A stretch of DNA of 64,000 nucleotides, from NCBI GenBank assembly GCA_947685225.1, contig CANTUV010000032.1, positions 26,295,501 through 26,359,500 of the forward strand. The letters run 5' to 3'. Positions 10,727 through 20,762 of this stretch are shown here, piece after piece. Positions within the stretch are counted from its first letter, which is position 1. The number at the start of each line of letters is the position of its first letter. The stretch comes from Garcia nutans (taxonomy: Eukaryota > Streptophyta > Magnoliopsida > Malpighiales > Euphorbiaceae). The notes under the pieces were generated by a model that was not told the origin of the DNA, searched no databases, and saw nothing but the letters and a program-made list of their open reading frames with translations. The position numbers were made by a program, and so were the translations under genes.

Positions 10727-11944
10727 ATTCTTTAACTACACCTTCAACTCTTTCAATTCGTCAGGTGCCATCAAATAAAGAGTGATGGAAACAGGTGTGG
10801 TGCCTGAAACCACAACAATACCAAACTTCACTTCTCTCTCAATAAGTAACTCTGGAAACTCATTTGGGGACACATAAAAAAATTTAGAAACCATAGGAAT
10901 ACTATCAAGGTTAGGCTTCTCAGCTTGGTATCAACCATATGAGCAAACTAAGCTTCACAACCCTTCTAAATCATTCTCTACAATAGCTGAAATAAAATTA
11001 GATAGGAGGTGTCACTGCTCAGCTGAAACCACAACATCCTCACCATCTCATATTCTCAAAGGAACACGCTTCAACTGACAATCCATTATAGCCTGATATC
11101 TTAATAGCTAACCCATCCCAAAAATAAGATCACAATCTTGAAAAAGGCATTTCCGTTAAATCACCTAAGAACTCAACATCATGCACTAACATAAGACAAT
11201 CTCGGTACACCATACTAATGACTATATTATGCCCCAAAGGATTAGTGATCAACACATCATACTCTAAGGGCTCAACATGACAAAAGCACTAATATAAGAA
11301 TGCTTCGATCCAAGATCAATCAATGTATAAACAATAATGCCAAATAAAGAGAATTTACAAATAACCACATCTGTAGCATTCTATTCTCGCTGCATCACAC
11401 AAACTCTCTGAGAAGCTCTAGCCTCCTCTAGTCTACTCATTAACACTGACTCCTCTCTTTGACTAGGCCCTGGTCAGCCCTTTTCCACCTCTACCTCTTT
11501 TAATACTTGGCCTAGACAGTGTAATCTTTGTTTATCTGCCCATCGACATCTCTGGACAATCCCTCATATAGTGATCAATGAATCTACATCTAAAGTAACT
11601 CCTTAAACTCGTCCTCCAACAAGTATCCCTATGTATCTTACCACTCTATGTGCATATAAGGGGAGCAGATCTCTGAAAAGAGGATGCTGAGGCACTAGCA
11701 GCTGATGATGTAGACCTATGTCTTGACTGAAATGACTTGATGGGTTGTCCCTAGCTCCTAATAAATCTTTGTGGTAAATTCTCATGCCATCTCTTGATGG
11801 CTGATGATCCTGCCTCAAATTGAGATCTTCTACTCTTACTCTCCTCTAAAGTAGTGATAGTTGCAACTTTCTGAGCTTCTCCACATTCCTAGCAGCTGAT
11901 ACAAGTCTGGAAAATACCTCATACTAAATTATTGCTATCTAACA
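10727..11944 (-). pseudogene. Decayed protease and zinc-knuckle region (Ty3/gypsy)
   Basis: This lies between RT and gag. A short frame at 11603-11818 overlaps the zinc-knuckle area but is partly out of frame. No intact protease motif was found, and I rely on position for the call. Confidence 0.55.
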
Positions 11945-12600
11945 CTAACTAGCAGGCTTTAACCCCTCTTCAAACCTATTACATATGTCTCTCTCATCAG
12001 TAATAATCCCTCCAGCATACTTACTCAACCATAGAAACTCCTTCTCATACTCTGAAATTGACCTTGACCCTTGCTTGAGAGTCAAAAACTCTTTCTTTTT
12101 CTCATCTCTGTAATCACTGGGCATGTACATCTCCTCAAACTCTGCTTAAAAGTCATTGTTTGTCAGCAGCGATGGTATATCTAAACCATGAGGGACAATC
12201 TTCCACTAATCATATGCATCAGCCTAAAGCAATGAGACTGTATAATCAAACTTCTCCCCTGAAGTAGCCTCTAACTGCATAAAAACTCACTCAATTCATT
12301 CTAACCACTGCTCTAGCTCTGCTGGGTTTGTAGTGCCCATGAAATCTATAGCTCCAAACTTCCTAAGCTTATTATACTTTCTACCTTATTGGAAAGAAGG
12401 AATATGATGAAAATACTCTACCATCTATAGGACCCAATCCAGAAGAGGACCATATGCTACTGATTATCAGGTTGTGAAGCCTCTCCGACATTATTTGCAC
12501 TTACTTTCAGTCTATCACCAATCCCCCTAATATTTAGAGTTTACTTTTTGCAATCTCTTCCCCTGATCCTCGAGTTCTAAAAGCCATCACAACTTAAATA
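11945..12600 (-). pseudogene. gag remnant (Ty3/gypsy)
   Basis: The stretch at 11945-12130 reads DYRDEKKKEFLTLKQGSRSI and SEYEKEFLWLSKYAGGIITDE, then NRFEEGLKP. This is the same capsid segment seen at 1110-1255 (KKMEFLSLRQ, EYEIEYIRLSRY, RRFEEGLRP). Upstream (higher coordinates) the capsid N-terminus is interrupted by stops. Confidence 0.85.
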
Positions 12601-12730
12601 TGAAATCATAAATAAATATTACCATATTAGAGACTAATATAAGTACTAATATATATGCATTTATCTTAATTCAAATTACACTTTAAACGGTTTTTTTTAA
12701 ACCAACCTAGGTCAAGAATCTCAATCCTAA

Positions 12731-12742
12731 GTTCTGATATCA
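12731..12742 (-). other. Decayed primer-binding site
   Basis: On the minus strand this reads TGATATCAGAAC, ten of twelve bases identical to the TGGTATCAGAGC site of the element at 1-7747. Both differences are G-to-A. Confidence 0.75.
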
Positions 12743-12747
12743 AAATA

Positions 12748-13005
12748 AATATAATATCCTTATACCCTATATGTATAAATGTATACATAGAATACAAGAG
12801 TTCTACAGTAGTTAAACTTCTAGAAATACTCACTTGAAACCTTTGTATAAAAATGAAGCTTGTTCAAAATTTTAAAATATTATATACATATATATGTGTG
12901 TGTGTATTATATATATATATATATATTATGTAAATCTCTTTTAATATATTTAATTATCGCCTTATATTATTCAATTTTAGGGTATATTAAAATTAGGGAT
13001 GTTAT
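12748..13005 (-). repeat. 5' LTR remnant of the minus-strand Ty3/gypsy
   Basis: It begins next to the primer-binding site with a sequence (ATATCCTTATACCCTATATG) like the reverse complement of the LTR end at 400-433, and ends near GGGATGTTATA, like an LTR start. At about 258 bp it is far shorter than 2.4 kb, so most of it is missing. It includes a TG/TA dinucleotide run at about 12895-12928. Confidence 0.6.
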
Positions 13006-13490
13006 ATTTTATTTTAATGTAATTTGAAAATTACATAACATATATTATTTTTTAAATAATATTTATATAATTTTTGAGATATTTTAAAGAAAGCATTTAA
13101 ACTAATTATTTTTTAATAAATTTATATAATAGAATATTTTTGAAAATTAAATAACTTAATCACAAAACTCTAAATTCAATTCATAATCAAATTGTAAAAT
13201 AATTAGCATAGTCATAAAACTCAAATTCCTAATGCATATCATAATCAAATTTAAAAAAAATTAACCTAATCATCAAAACTCTAAATCTCAATTAATAATC
13301 AAATTTTAAAATAATAATCTAATTATCAAAATAATAAAATAATACCTATAAATTAAACTTCAAATTAAACAATAATTATAAATAATTATAATACTCAATA
13401 AGATTATCAAAATAATAAATTAAAAACTAATTTTAAAATTTTTAAGTAATTAATATTTAAAAATTAATTTTTAAAATATATATATATATA
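13006..13490. repeat. AT-rich spacer with a degenerate ~57-bp tandem repeat
   Basis: Three related units beginning TAATCA.AAAACTC and containing CATAATCAAATT occur between about 13150 and 13320, then an AT-rich tail and a TA run at 13477-13490. No gene is visible. Confidence 0.5.
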
Positions 13491-13495
13491 GGTGG

Positions 13496-13528
13496 AACCA
13501 AGGGGGCAATGGAATGGCCCCCTTGGTT
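13496..13528. repeat. Perfect 12-bp inverted repeat (hairpin)
   Basis: AACCAAGGGGGC (13496-13507) and GCCCCCTTGGTT (13517-13528) are exact reverse complements around a 9-base loop. It sits between a TA microsatellite and the truncated copia LTR. It could be a transposon terminus or an extruding hairpin; no coding context. Confidence 0.85.
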
Positions 13529-13716
13529 TTGCTTCTGAAGGGATATGTCTATACGAAAGAAACATATTCATAATAAAAAGACATATCTTTACTAAAGAGA
13601 CATGTCCATACTGAAAAGATATGTATATACCAAAAAAGACATGCCTATACTGAAAAGATATGCCTATTATCATGGGTAGTTTATTATGAGACATCTTTTG
13701 GGTGTTGTAACTTACA
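13529..13716 (-). repeat. Copia 3' LTR, truncated
   Basis: It contains repeats of the type GAAAAGACATGTCTATACT and ends (plus strand) GGGTGTTGTAACTTACA, so on the minus strand the LTR starts TGTAAGTTAC. It matches 20570-20762. The outer part of the LTR is missing to the left of about 13529. Confidence 0.8.
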
Positions 13717-14034
13717 TTCTTTCAATTGATCCATATAGCAAAATACTAAAAAGAGGAACATTTTACACAAATCATGATGATAAGTCCTTTCCAAGTAAGT
13801 ATTATCTTCCATGTATCACAATACATAATGCTTCTCATAACATGTCCACACTTCCTAATGAACAAACCCTATGTTTATTTAAGGTCTAAACATAAATAAT
13901 AAGTCTAAACATTAATAATATTTCTTAAATTAATGAATGTGCACTCAAAGAAAACTAAATATGATAAATATCAAAATTGAGTTTCATAAAACTAAAATAT
14001 TTGTTCTTATAACAAGATTATACAATAAGACCAA
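13717..14034 (-). other. Copia 3' untranslated segment
   Basis: This lies between the end of pol and the LTR start. On the minus strand a purine-rich GAAAGAA precedes the LTR and is a plausible polypurine tract. A plus-strand open stretch at 13686-13889 has no recognisable similarity. Confidence 0.5.
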
Positions 14035-15560
14035 GTCCATCCTAACTACATGATCCTTTAATTTAAATGGTTGCATGCCCTTAGTCAAAGGATCGACAAT
14101 TATTAACTCAATGATGATATGTTTAATGACCACTATCCTTAACATCTTTTCTCATTGCTAAATTCTTAGATGTTTTATTTGAACTATAACTTTTAATGTC
14201 AATGCCATTAAAAATAACAGTTGAATTATCACAATTTATTTTTAATCGCTTAGAGATAGAGTTAATAATTCTAAGTCCAAATATGAAACTCCTTAACTAT
14301 ATACAATGTGAAAGTGGCCTCAAAACAAGAAATGAACTCAACATCCATAGAAGATAATAGTCAATCTCTATTTAATACTTCTCCAAGATATAGCTCCACT
14401 AGCCATCATAAAAATATATTCTAATGTTGATTTATGTGAATCAACACAACCAACAAAGTCTGAATTTGAGTACCTAACTATTTTCAGATTTGCAGTTCAT
14501 CTATATATGAACATTTAGTTTTTGGTTCCTTAAAGGTACCTCATTACTGTCTTTGCAGTTGTACAGTGGTCTAAACTTAGGTTACTTTGATATCATCCCA
14601 ACATTCCCACATCAAAATGCAATATTAGTTATTATGCAAACTTGAGCATACATTAAGCTTTCTACTGTTGGAGCATATGGAATGTTCTTCATTTGTTCCC
14701 TCTCAAAATGATTTTTAAGGCATTGACTCAAATTTAATTTATCTCCCTTCACATTGGGAGTTACACTTAGTGTATAGTCCTTCATCCAAATTAACTTTAT
14801 TAATATAGGTTTCTTGAGACATACCCAAAATGTCTTGTAATCTATCTCTACTAATGACATAAGATGCCTCACTAATATCTTTTATGTCAAAGTTTTAAGT
14901 GAGGAATTGTTTTGCATTATGTAGCAAACCTTTATCATTAGCTGCAAGTAAAATATCATTCCCAAATAAAACAAGAAAACATATTTTACTCCTACTGATC
15001 TTCTGGTATATACATTGGTCTATAACGTTTTCTTCAAATCCATATGAAGTAATTACATTATGAAACTTTAAATACCATTAACGAGAGTCTCATTTTAAAA
15101 TGTAGATGTATTTCTTGAGTTTGCAAACCAATTGCTCACCATTACTAGAGAAGAATCCTTCTTGTTGTTTCATGTAAACCTCCTCCTCTAGATATCCATT
15201 GAGAAATGTGGTTTTCACATCCATTTGTAGCAATTCTAAGTCAAAATGGGCTACTAATGTTAGTATGACATGCTAGGAATCTTTCTCATATACTGGAGAA
15301 AAGGTCTTCGTATAATCAATTCCTCTTTTTTTTAGTGAATCCTTTAACGAGTCTTACCATATATCCTTCAATATTGACCACTGAGTCTTTCTTTATTTTA
15401 AACACCCATTTGCATCTAATGGCTTTTGCACCATTAAGAAACTCAACAAGATCCCAAACTTCATTACTCTTAATAGAATTCATCTCGCCCATCATGGCAT
15501 TATATCATGATTTTGATTCTTTACAATTTATGGTTTGTGAACTGGATTCAAGATCATTTA
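14035..15560 (-). pseudogene. Copia reverse transcriptase and RNase H, broken
   Basis: On the minus strand the RT is readable in pieces: KRGIDYTKTFSPV, LLQMDVKTTFLNGYLEEEVY, MKQQEGF (15160-15350), then an open stretch at 14612-14872 with the connection MKNIPYAPTVESLMYAQV. The C-terminus near 14040-14110 reads IVDPLTKGMQP, the terminal RNase H motif of copia pol. Frameshifts and stops separate these. The domain order and motifs are diagnostic of Ty1/copia. Confidence 0.88.
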
Positions 15561-16783
15561 AGGCTCCAATGTTATAGTTGAACTCTTGCAGATATAAAAT
15601 GTAATCAGCAGGTGTTTCTGATTTCTTAATTCTAGTAGATCTTCTTAATGTTGTATCAATATCGTTCTAAGGAGCATTTTTCACAACTTGTTAACTTATT
15701 GCTCAACAATCTCAAATGATTTTTTATCAACTAGATCTACTAGATTATCATTAGCAACTTATGGAACTTCAATGATTGATTTGTTAGTCTTCATTAGGAA
15801 TTGAGGAGTATTGTGAATAATGACCAATCTATCACTTGAAGTGAAAAATTGAAATTCTAAATAATGATCTTGCTCAGAAATTTTATTTTCTACATTAATT
15901 GTTTTTTTACATTAAATGCTCCTACTAATCAAGTCATTTCAAGAAATTTTGATATTTCTTGATTCCATAATCCTACTGCTATGAGATGGACAATAAAATC
16001 TATCCTCTTTGGACTTTTTGGCATATCCAATGAAATATCCACTAATAGTCCTAGGATCTCGCTCTTTTCTAATAGATTATAAACCCTTACTTTAGACCGA
16101 TATCCCCAAACATATACATGTTGCAAACTCAGTTTCCAACCTTTGAATAACTGAATTTTTTTTTTTGGTTTGTTATGGTTGAAACTCAATTTAATATGTA
16201 CACTGCCATCTTAAGAGCTTTAATCCACAAGGACTTTAGTATCTTAGAGCTACTATATGTACCGTGGACCATATGTTTGGTAAAGTTCAATTTCTTTCTT
16301 TTTTTCTTTTTTTTTGGTACATCATTCTACTTTGGTGAATTAGGCATAGTGTATTTGGTGACTATCCCATTCTCTTGAAGAAATTTTGCCAAAAGACTAG
16401 GTGCTTGTCCAATTTTAATGTATCAACCATAATATTCTCCATCTTTATTTGATTTCACAATCCTAATTTGCTTTCCACATTGTTCCTCTACCTCAACCTT
16501 AACGATTTTAAAGGCATCTAAAGCTTCATTTTTTTTTTATGAAGCAAGTAGAGATACATGTATTATGAGTAATCATCTATGCATAAGATGAAGTATTTCT
16601 GACCATGTGAGCCCATGTCTGGACTACATATATCAGTATGTGTGATCTCTAGTAAGTTAGAACTCCTATTGGTACCTTTATTTGATTTGTTGGTTTGCTT
16701 TCCCTTAATATAGTCCATACAAGTATCAAAATTAGTAAAATCAAGAGTATTAATTACTCCATTTTAACCAATCTTTTAATTCT
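15561..16783 (-). pseudogene. Copia integrase, broken
   Basis: An open stretch at 15929-16189 reads KLSLQHVYVWGYRSKVRVYN and DISLDMPKSPKRIDFIVH. This matches the integrase C-terminal segment of plant copia elements (the HVWGC...YNP region and the GY...SKGYRFY region), with several substitutions. The core between 16190 and 16783 has no long frame. Confidence 0.8.
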
Positions 16784-17200
16784 CTAAATGGAGACATGTC
16801 CTAATTTTCGATGCCATAATACAGAGGAGTCCTCATTTATAACACATCTTTTAATACCAATGTGAACATGCATAGCATTATGAGTGGTGCCATTTTGCAA
16901 ACTAACAGAAAAAAGAAGATCAGACAAAATATCATATCTAATAACATTAGATTTATAAATCAAATTAAAAGATGTTTTAGAAAAACTAAAGGAATATCCT
17001 AAAGGTACAAGTCTTGAAATAAAAATCAAAATTTTAAAGAAACTTAGAATATAAAATGTGTTTTCTAAATTTAAAATAATACCACTGCCTAAAACTAATA
17101 TACATGTTCCAATAGCTTCCAATAGCTTCCACATGTGAACACATCTTATTTCTTGAGCAGATGTGTTGCTCACTTTCTACTAGCTTCCTTATTTGCATAC
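16784..17200 (-). pseudogene. Copia protease C-terminal part and GAG-pre-integrase domain
   Basis: The frame 16784-17173 contains ENTFYILSFFKILIFISRL, like the LxxVLYVP...NLISV segment after the copia protease, and ends NEDSSVLWHRKLGHVSI, the hallmark LWHxRLGH motif of the GAG-pre-integrase domain. Confidence 0.88.
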
Positions 17201-18050
17201 CCTACAATGTATTTGAAATATGGATTGTAGAACAAGAATCAATCCACCATGTATTATAAATAACATTAACCACAATAGATTCATAAGCAACCAATGAGAT
17301 TGAATTACCTTTCTTTTCAAGCCGTTTTTGAAACTTGAAACAATCCTTCTTCATATGCCCCTTCTTTTTATAAATAAAACACTTGGATTTTTTTTTTGAT
17401 CTAGGGTTGGGGAGGTATCTTACCTTTCCCCATTTTGGCCTTTGTTCTTCCCATTTGTAACCACCATTGCTATCTCCCACACTTTCATTATGAGCCTGTC
17501 TTCCTCTTGAATGCACATGATCATCAGTTTATTGGATTGGCCATTTGTTATTATCTGTGTTTCAAGAGATCTTAAATGGCCTATATTATTGTGGGAGAGT
17601 GTTCAAAATATAGTGCACCAAAAAGGATTCAAACACCTCAAACTTTATGTTCTTCAAATGAGCTGTAATATCTTGCATTTTCATGATGTGCTCATACACA
17701 TCTTTCACACTAGTAAGCCTAAAAAACGAAAACTTCTTGATTAGGATGTTTGCAAATGCCTTGTCTAAAGAGACGACTTAATCGTCTATAGCCTTTAGCG
17801 AATCACAAACCTTGTCATGCTTATCAATTGAACCATGAATACCAGTTGGTTTTTTTATGAGCGCATTATAATAAGGTGATTAGATCACTCCCATCATTCA
17901 TAAAGAGCAATTTGTTTTAGAGTGCTAGTATTAGTAATTATAGGTGGGTCATCTTTCCTAACAACATATTTTTTTGTCCATCCACCCCAAATGAGGGAGA
18001 ATTCTCTCCTTCCATTCCTTATTGTTATCACTCTTTAGTTTGGGAATATC
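17201..18050 (-). pseudogene. Copia gag with zinc knuckle and protease start, broken
   Basis: Between 18050 and 17520 the minus strand reads, with stops, GSIDKHDKVCDSLKAIDD, DKAFANILIKKFS and LTSVKDVYEHIMKMQDI. These are typical of the UBN2-type copia gag. The frame 17202-17516 carries the knuckle CFIYKKKGHMKKDC, where the second Cys of CX2CX4HX4C is Tyr. The protease site follows as WWIDSCSTIHIS, where the family usually has DSGA. Both changes would inactivate the domains. Confidence 0.88.
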
Positions 18051-18640
18051 ACAATGAATATCAGATATATTAAGTTATATAGTTGCATATAAATTAAATA
18101 AAACATGTTGATCAGGCAAAAATAAAATTCATAATTTACCAATGTAAATTATGACATATTTAATTTAACATCATAAAAATTGCTTGTGGACTTTTGATTC
18201 AGTTAGATTCAAACAATATAATAGAAATATCAAATAATGTGCTTAAGTAATAAATCTACAATAATTTGATATTCTATCTTAAACTCTATGATAAATCTAT
18301 TAAACTATAATCCATAATTCCTATAGACAAATTATAAAAAATAATCTAATATTTTATCTCAATTAATCATGTAGATGTAGAAAAACTTCACGTATGATAA
18401 TTTTTATTATATATATATATATCATAATTAATTAAAAATAATGTCTATAATAATTTTTTATGTGATCCTTAACATGGTATATACATAATTTTATTCAATT
18501 AAAAAATATTGTGGCTAATTTTCAACCCTACAAAATTCTATAGACCATCAGACATGAAATCCAAAATTTTTTTATACTAAATTATATATATATCATTATG
18601 CATTTCCATGTTCTCAAAATTATATGCATGAAAGTAAATA

Positions 18641-19799
18641 TGTTAGTGTATAACTATTATATTTATTTTTAGTTAATTTTTAAGTATTTTTTATTAGATT
18701 TTATTTACTCTTTAGTTAAATTTTTGGTTTTAATATTTTTATTTTAAATTGTGATTTAATTAATTAAATTTATAATTTTAGGTATTATTTTAACAAAAAA
18801 GGAAACTTAAACTATTTTGGAACCTAATCTAAATTGGATATGGAAGAATAAAGAAATCTTTTTTGAACTAGAATTATCTATTCCAATTAGAGTTTTAGTT
18901 CCTAATCAAGAGATAGAGTTTTTCTTATTTAGAAGAGGATTTTTCTCCATAAAAGGGGAGAAAAATGAAGAGTCTAAGAATCAAGAGTCCAAGAAGAAGA
19001 GTAAGAAGGAAGAAAATTGAGGGAAGAATTTTCTATAAGTTTAAAGCCACAACACCAAGATTTTTAATTCAAGTTCCAAATTTGATTTTCCTATGTTTTT
19101 TAATTTGATTTATCATCTTGGGTTTTTGAACATGAGTACTATGAAATAATTTTCTTTTAACAAAACCTTTAATGTAGCTTGAATTCTTATTTCTTTAATT
19201 TTATCTAATTAGTTTTCTTTACTTTTGTCATTGTTTATAATTGTACTTAAAGCTTTCAATTAACTTGCCACTAATTGATTGATTTATTTCTTTAGGATTA
19301 ATACGGAAGGAAATTCTTGAGAATTGAATTGAATTACAAACAACATAAGAATGAAAGTAATATAACTTGACTTGTGAAAAGTTGTTAGAATTAATCACAA
19401 ATTTATTTGCATTCTTTAATTTCTATTATAAAAGGTTAATAGGGATTAATGAATAGGTTTAAGGATTATTATTATCTTGAATAAGTAATTAAATTGATTG
19501 CATATAGGTTTAATTAAAAGAGAAAGATTCAAGTGAATTCAAAGGTTCAAGTGAACTCAAAGGTATCATAGCTTCAAATTTATTGGCTTTAATCTTTTGA
19601 TTTTTTATTTCTTTATTCAATTCTAGTATTTTATTTTTACTCTAGTTTAATTATCAATTTAATTTTTGGTTATCTAAATAATAGTAAATGAACACAATTT
19701 TTATACTTAGTCTTCATCCTCATATAAATGATACTCACTTACTCTTTATTACTTGAATTGATTTCATATATTTGCGAATTTCATATACATCCAAACACA
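18641..19799 (+). mobile_element. Solo LTR (1159 bp) nested in the copia leader
   Basis: It starts TGTTAGTG and ends CCAAACACA. The five bases AAATA occur immediately before (18636-18640) and after (19800-19804), as expected for an LTR retrotransposon target duplication. No internal coding region or second LTR is present, so it is best read as a solo LTR left by unequal recombination. An open stretch at 18817-19020 inside it is Lys/Glu-rich and not recognised. Strand is a guess from the polarity of the leader-like sequence. Confidence 0.7.
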
Positions 19800-20230
19800 A
19801 AATAAATATTAATATTCAAATGTATAATAATCTTAATAACTATAATAAATTATGTATTCTAAATATCCAAAATCACTCATAGCTTAAAGGTGGAATCATA
19901 TTGATTCCAATATGTGGTTATAGGATTAATTCCCATAATCACCTTTTACAATATTATTATTTTATTTTTATTTTTGATCATTTTCAACCCTGATATGGAT
20001 TATATGAACTTTTGAGGATCCATTTAAAAATTCAATTCAAAGTTAACCATTATATCACAAAAATTAACAATTTTAAAGTAAAAATGTTATAAAGTTAATT
20101 TTCTTATAATTTACAACATTACTTTATACTAGATAATTCAAAACACAAATTTGAAAACCAAATTCATATAAGGGTATAAGTAAAGGAATCCACAAACAAC
20201 CAAAATGCAAGGCAAAGATATAACCTTATC

Positions 20231-20239
20231 CTGATACCA
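20231..20239 (-). other. Copia primer-binding-like site
   Basis: On the minus strand TGGTATCAG follows two bases after the LTR end, matching the first nine bases of the plant initiator Met tRNA primer site. Confidence 0.7.
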
Positions 20240-20241
20240 AA

Positions 20242-20762
20242 TATTAGACATAAATAATTTAATATACTTATAAACATAATAACATATGAATCAAATATGG
20301 AAAATAAGAATTAAAATTACATCATGTCATTGCAATTTTCATATTAACTGCTTTTATTAACTTCTAATAATTTTTTTTTTCAATTTGGCTTTGATCCTTC
20401 TAAGTCCAAGTAATTTTTTAGAATTTGATGTTATATTTTCTCTAATAAAATCATAGATTTAGGGCCTTACCAAGTTAAAACTATATATAATATTTTCCAT
20501 CAAAACATTATTGAAGAGACATTTTATTAAAAGAAAAGACATGTCTATATGGAATGGACACATTTGAAGAGACATGCCCATACTGAAGGGACATGTCTGT
20601 ATGAAAGAGTCATATGCATAATAAAAGGACATATTTTTACTGAAGAGACATGTTTATATTGAAGGAATATGTTTAAACTGAAAAGACATGTCTACCCTAA
20701 AAAGACATATCTATTATTATGAGTAGTTTATATAGGATCATTTTTGGATGTTGTAACTTATA
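20242..20762 (-). repeat. Copia 5' LTR (about 521 bp)
   Basis: It runs from the primer-binding site to the sequence GGATGTTGTAACTTATA, which pairs with the left LTR end at 13716. It holds about ten tandem copies of a roughly 19-bp unit (GAAGAGACATGTCTATACT type) at 20513-20717. The outermost bases have changed (TATA for the TACA seen in the left copy). Confidence 0.75.

Larger units (their letters stand above)
8035..13005 (-). mobile_element. Old, decayed Ty3/gypsy chromovirus, minus strand
   Basis: Read on the minus strand, the order is a primer-binding-like site (12731-12742), gag, RT, integrase tail, then the family-typical GAGGACGAAATT and a purine-rich tract near 8035-8060. Many stops and frameshifts interrupt every domain, so it is much older than the element at 1-7747. 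A short AT-rich LTR remnant lies at about 12748-13005. Much of the damage looks like C-to-T or G-to-A change (TGG and CAG codons turned to TAG), as expected for methylated silent transposons. That reading is inference. Confidence 0.85.
13529..20762 (-). mobile_element. Decayed Ty1/copia retrotransposon, minus strand, with a nested solo LTR
   Basis: Read on the minus strand: 5' LTR (20242-20762), primer-binding-like site (20231-20239), leader, gag, protease, integrase, RT, RNase H (to about 14035), then a truncated 3' LTR (about 13529-13716). Protease and integrase come before RT, which is the copia order. The two LTR pieces share a run of about 19-bp tandem repeats and the end TAAGTTACAAC. 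The leader is interrupted at 18641-19799 by an unrelated solo LTR. Without that insertion the element is about 6.1 kb, a usual copia length. Every domain has stops or frameshifts. Confidence 0.85.

Noticed and set aside
15335..15577. 80-codon plus-strand frame
   Set aside because: Antisense to the copia reverse transcriptase, whose motifs are clear on the minus strand.
18817..19020. 67-codon frame ending in a Lys/Glu-rich stretch
   Set aside because: Lies inside the solo LTR and has no domain; LTRs commonly carry such chance frames.
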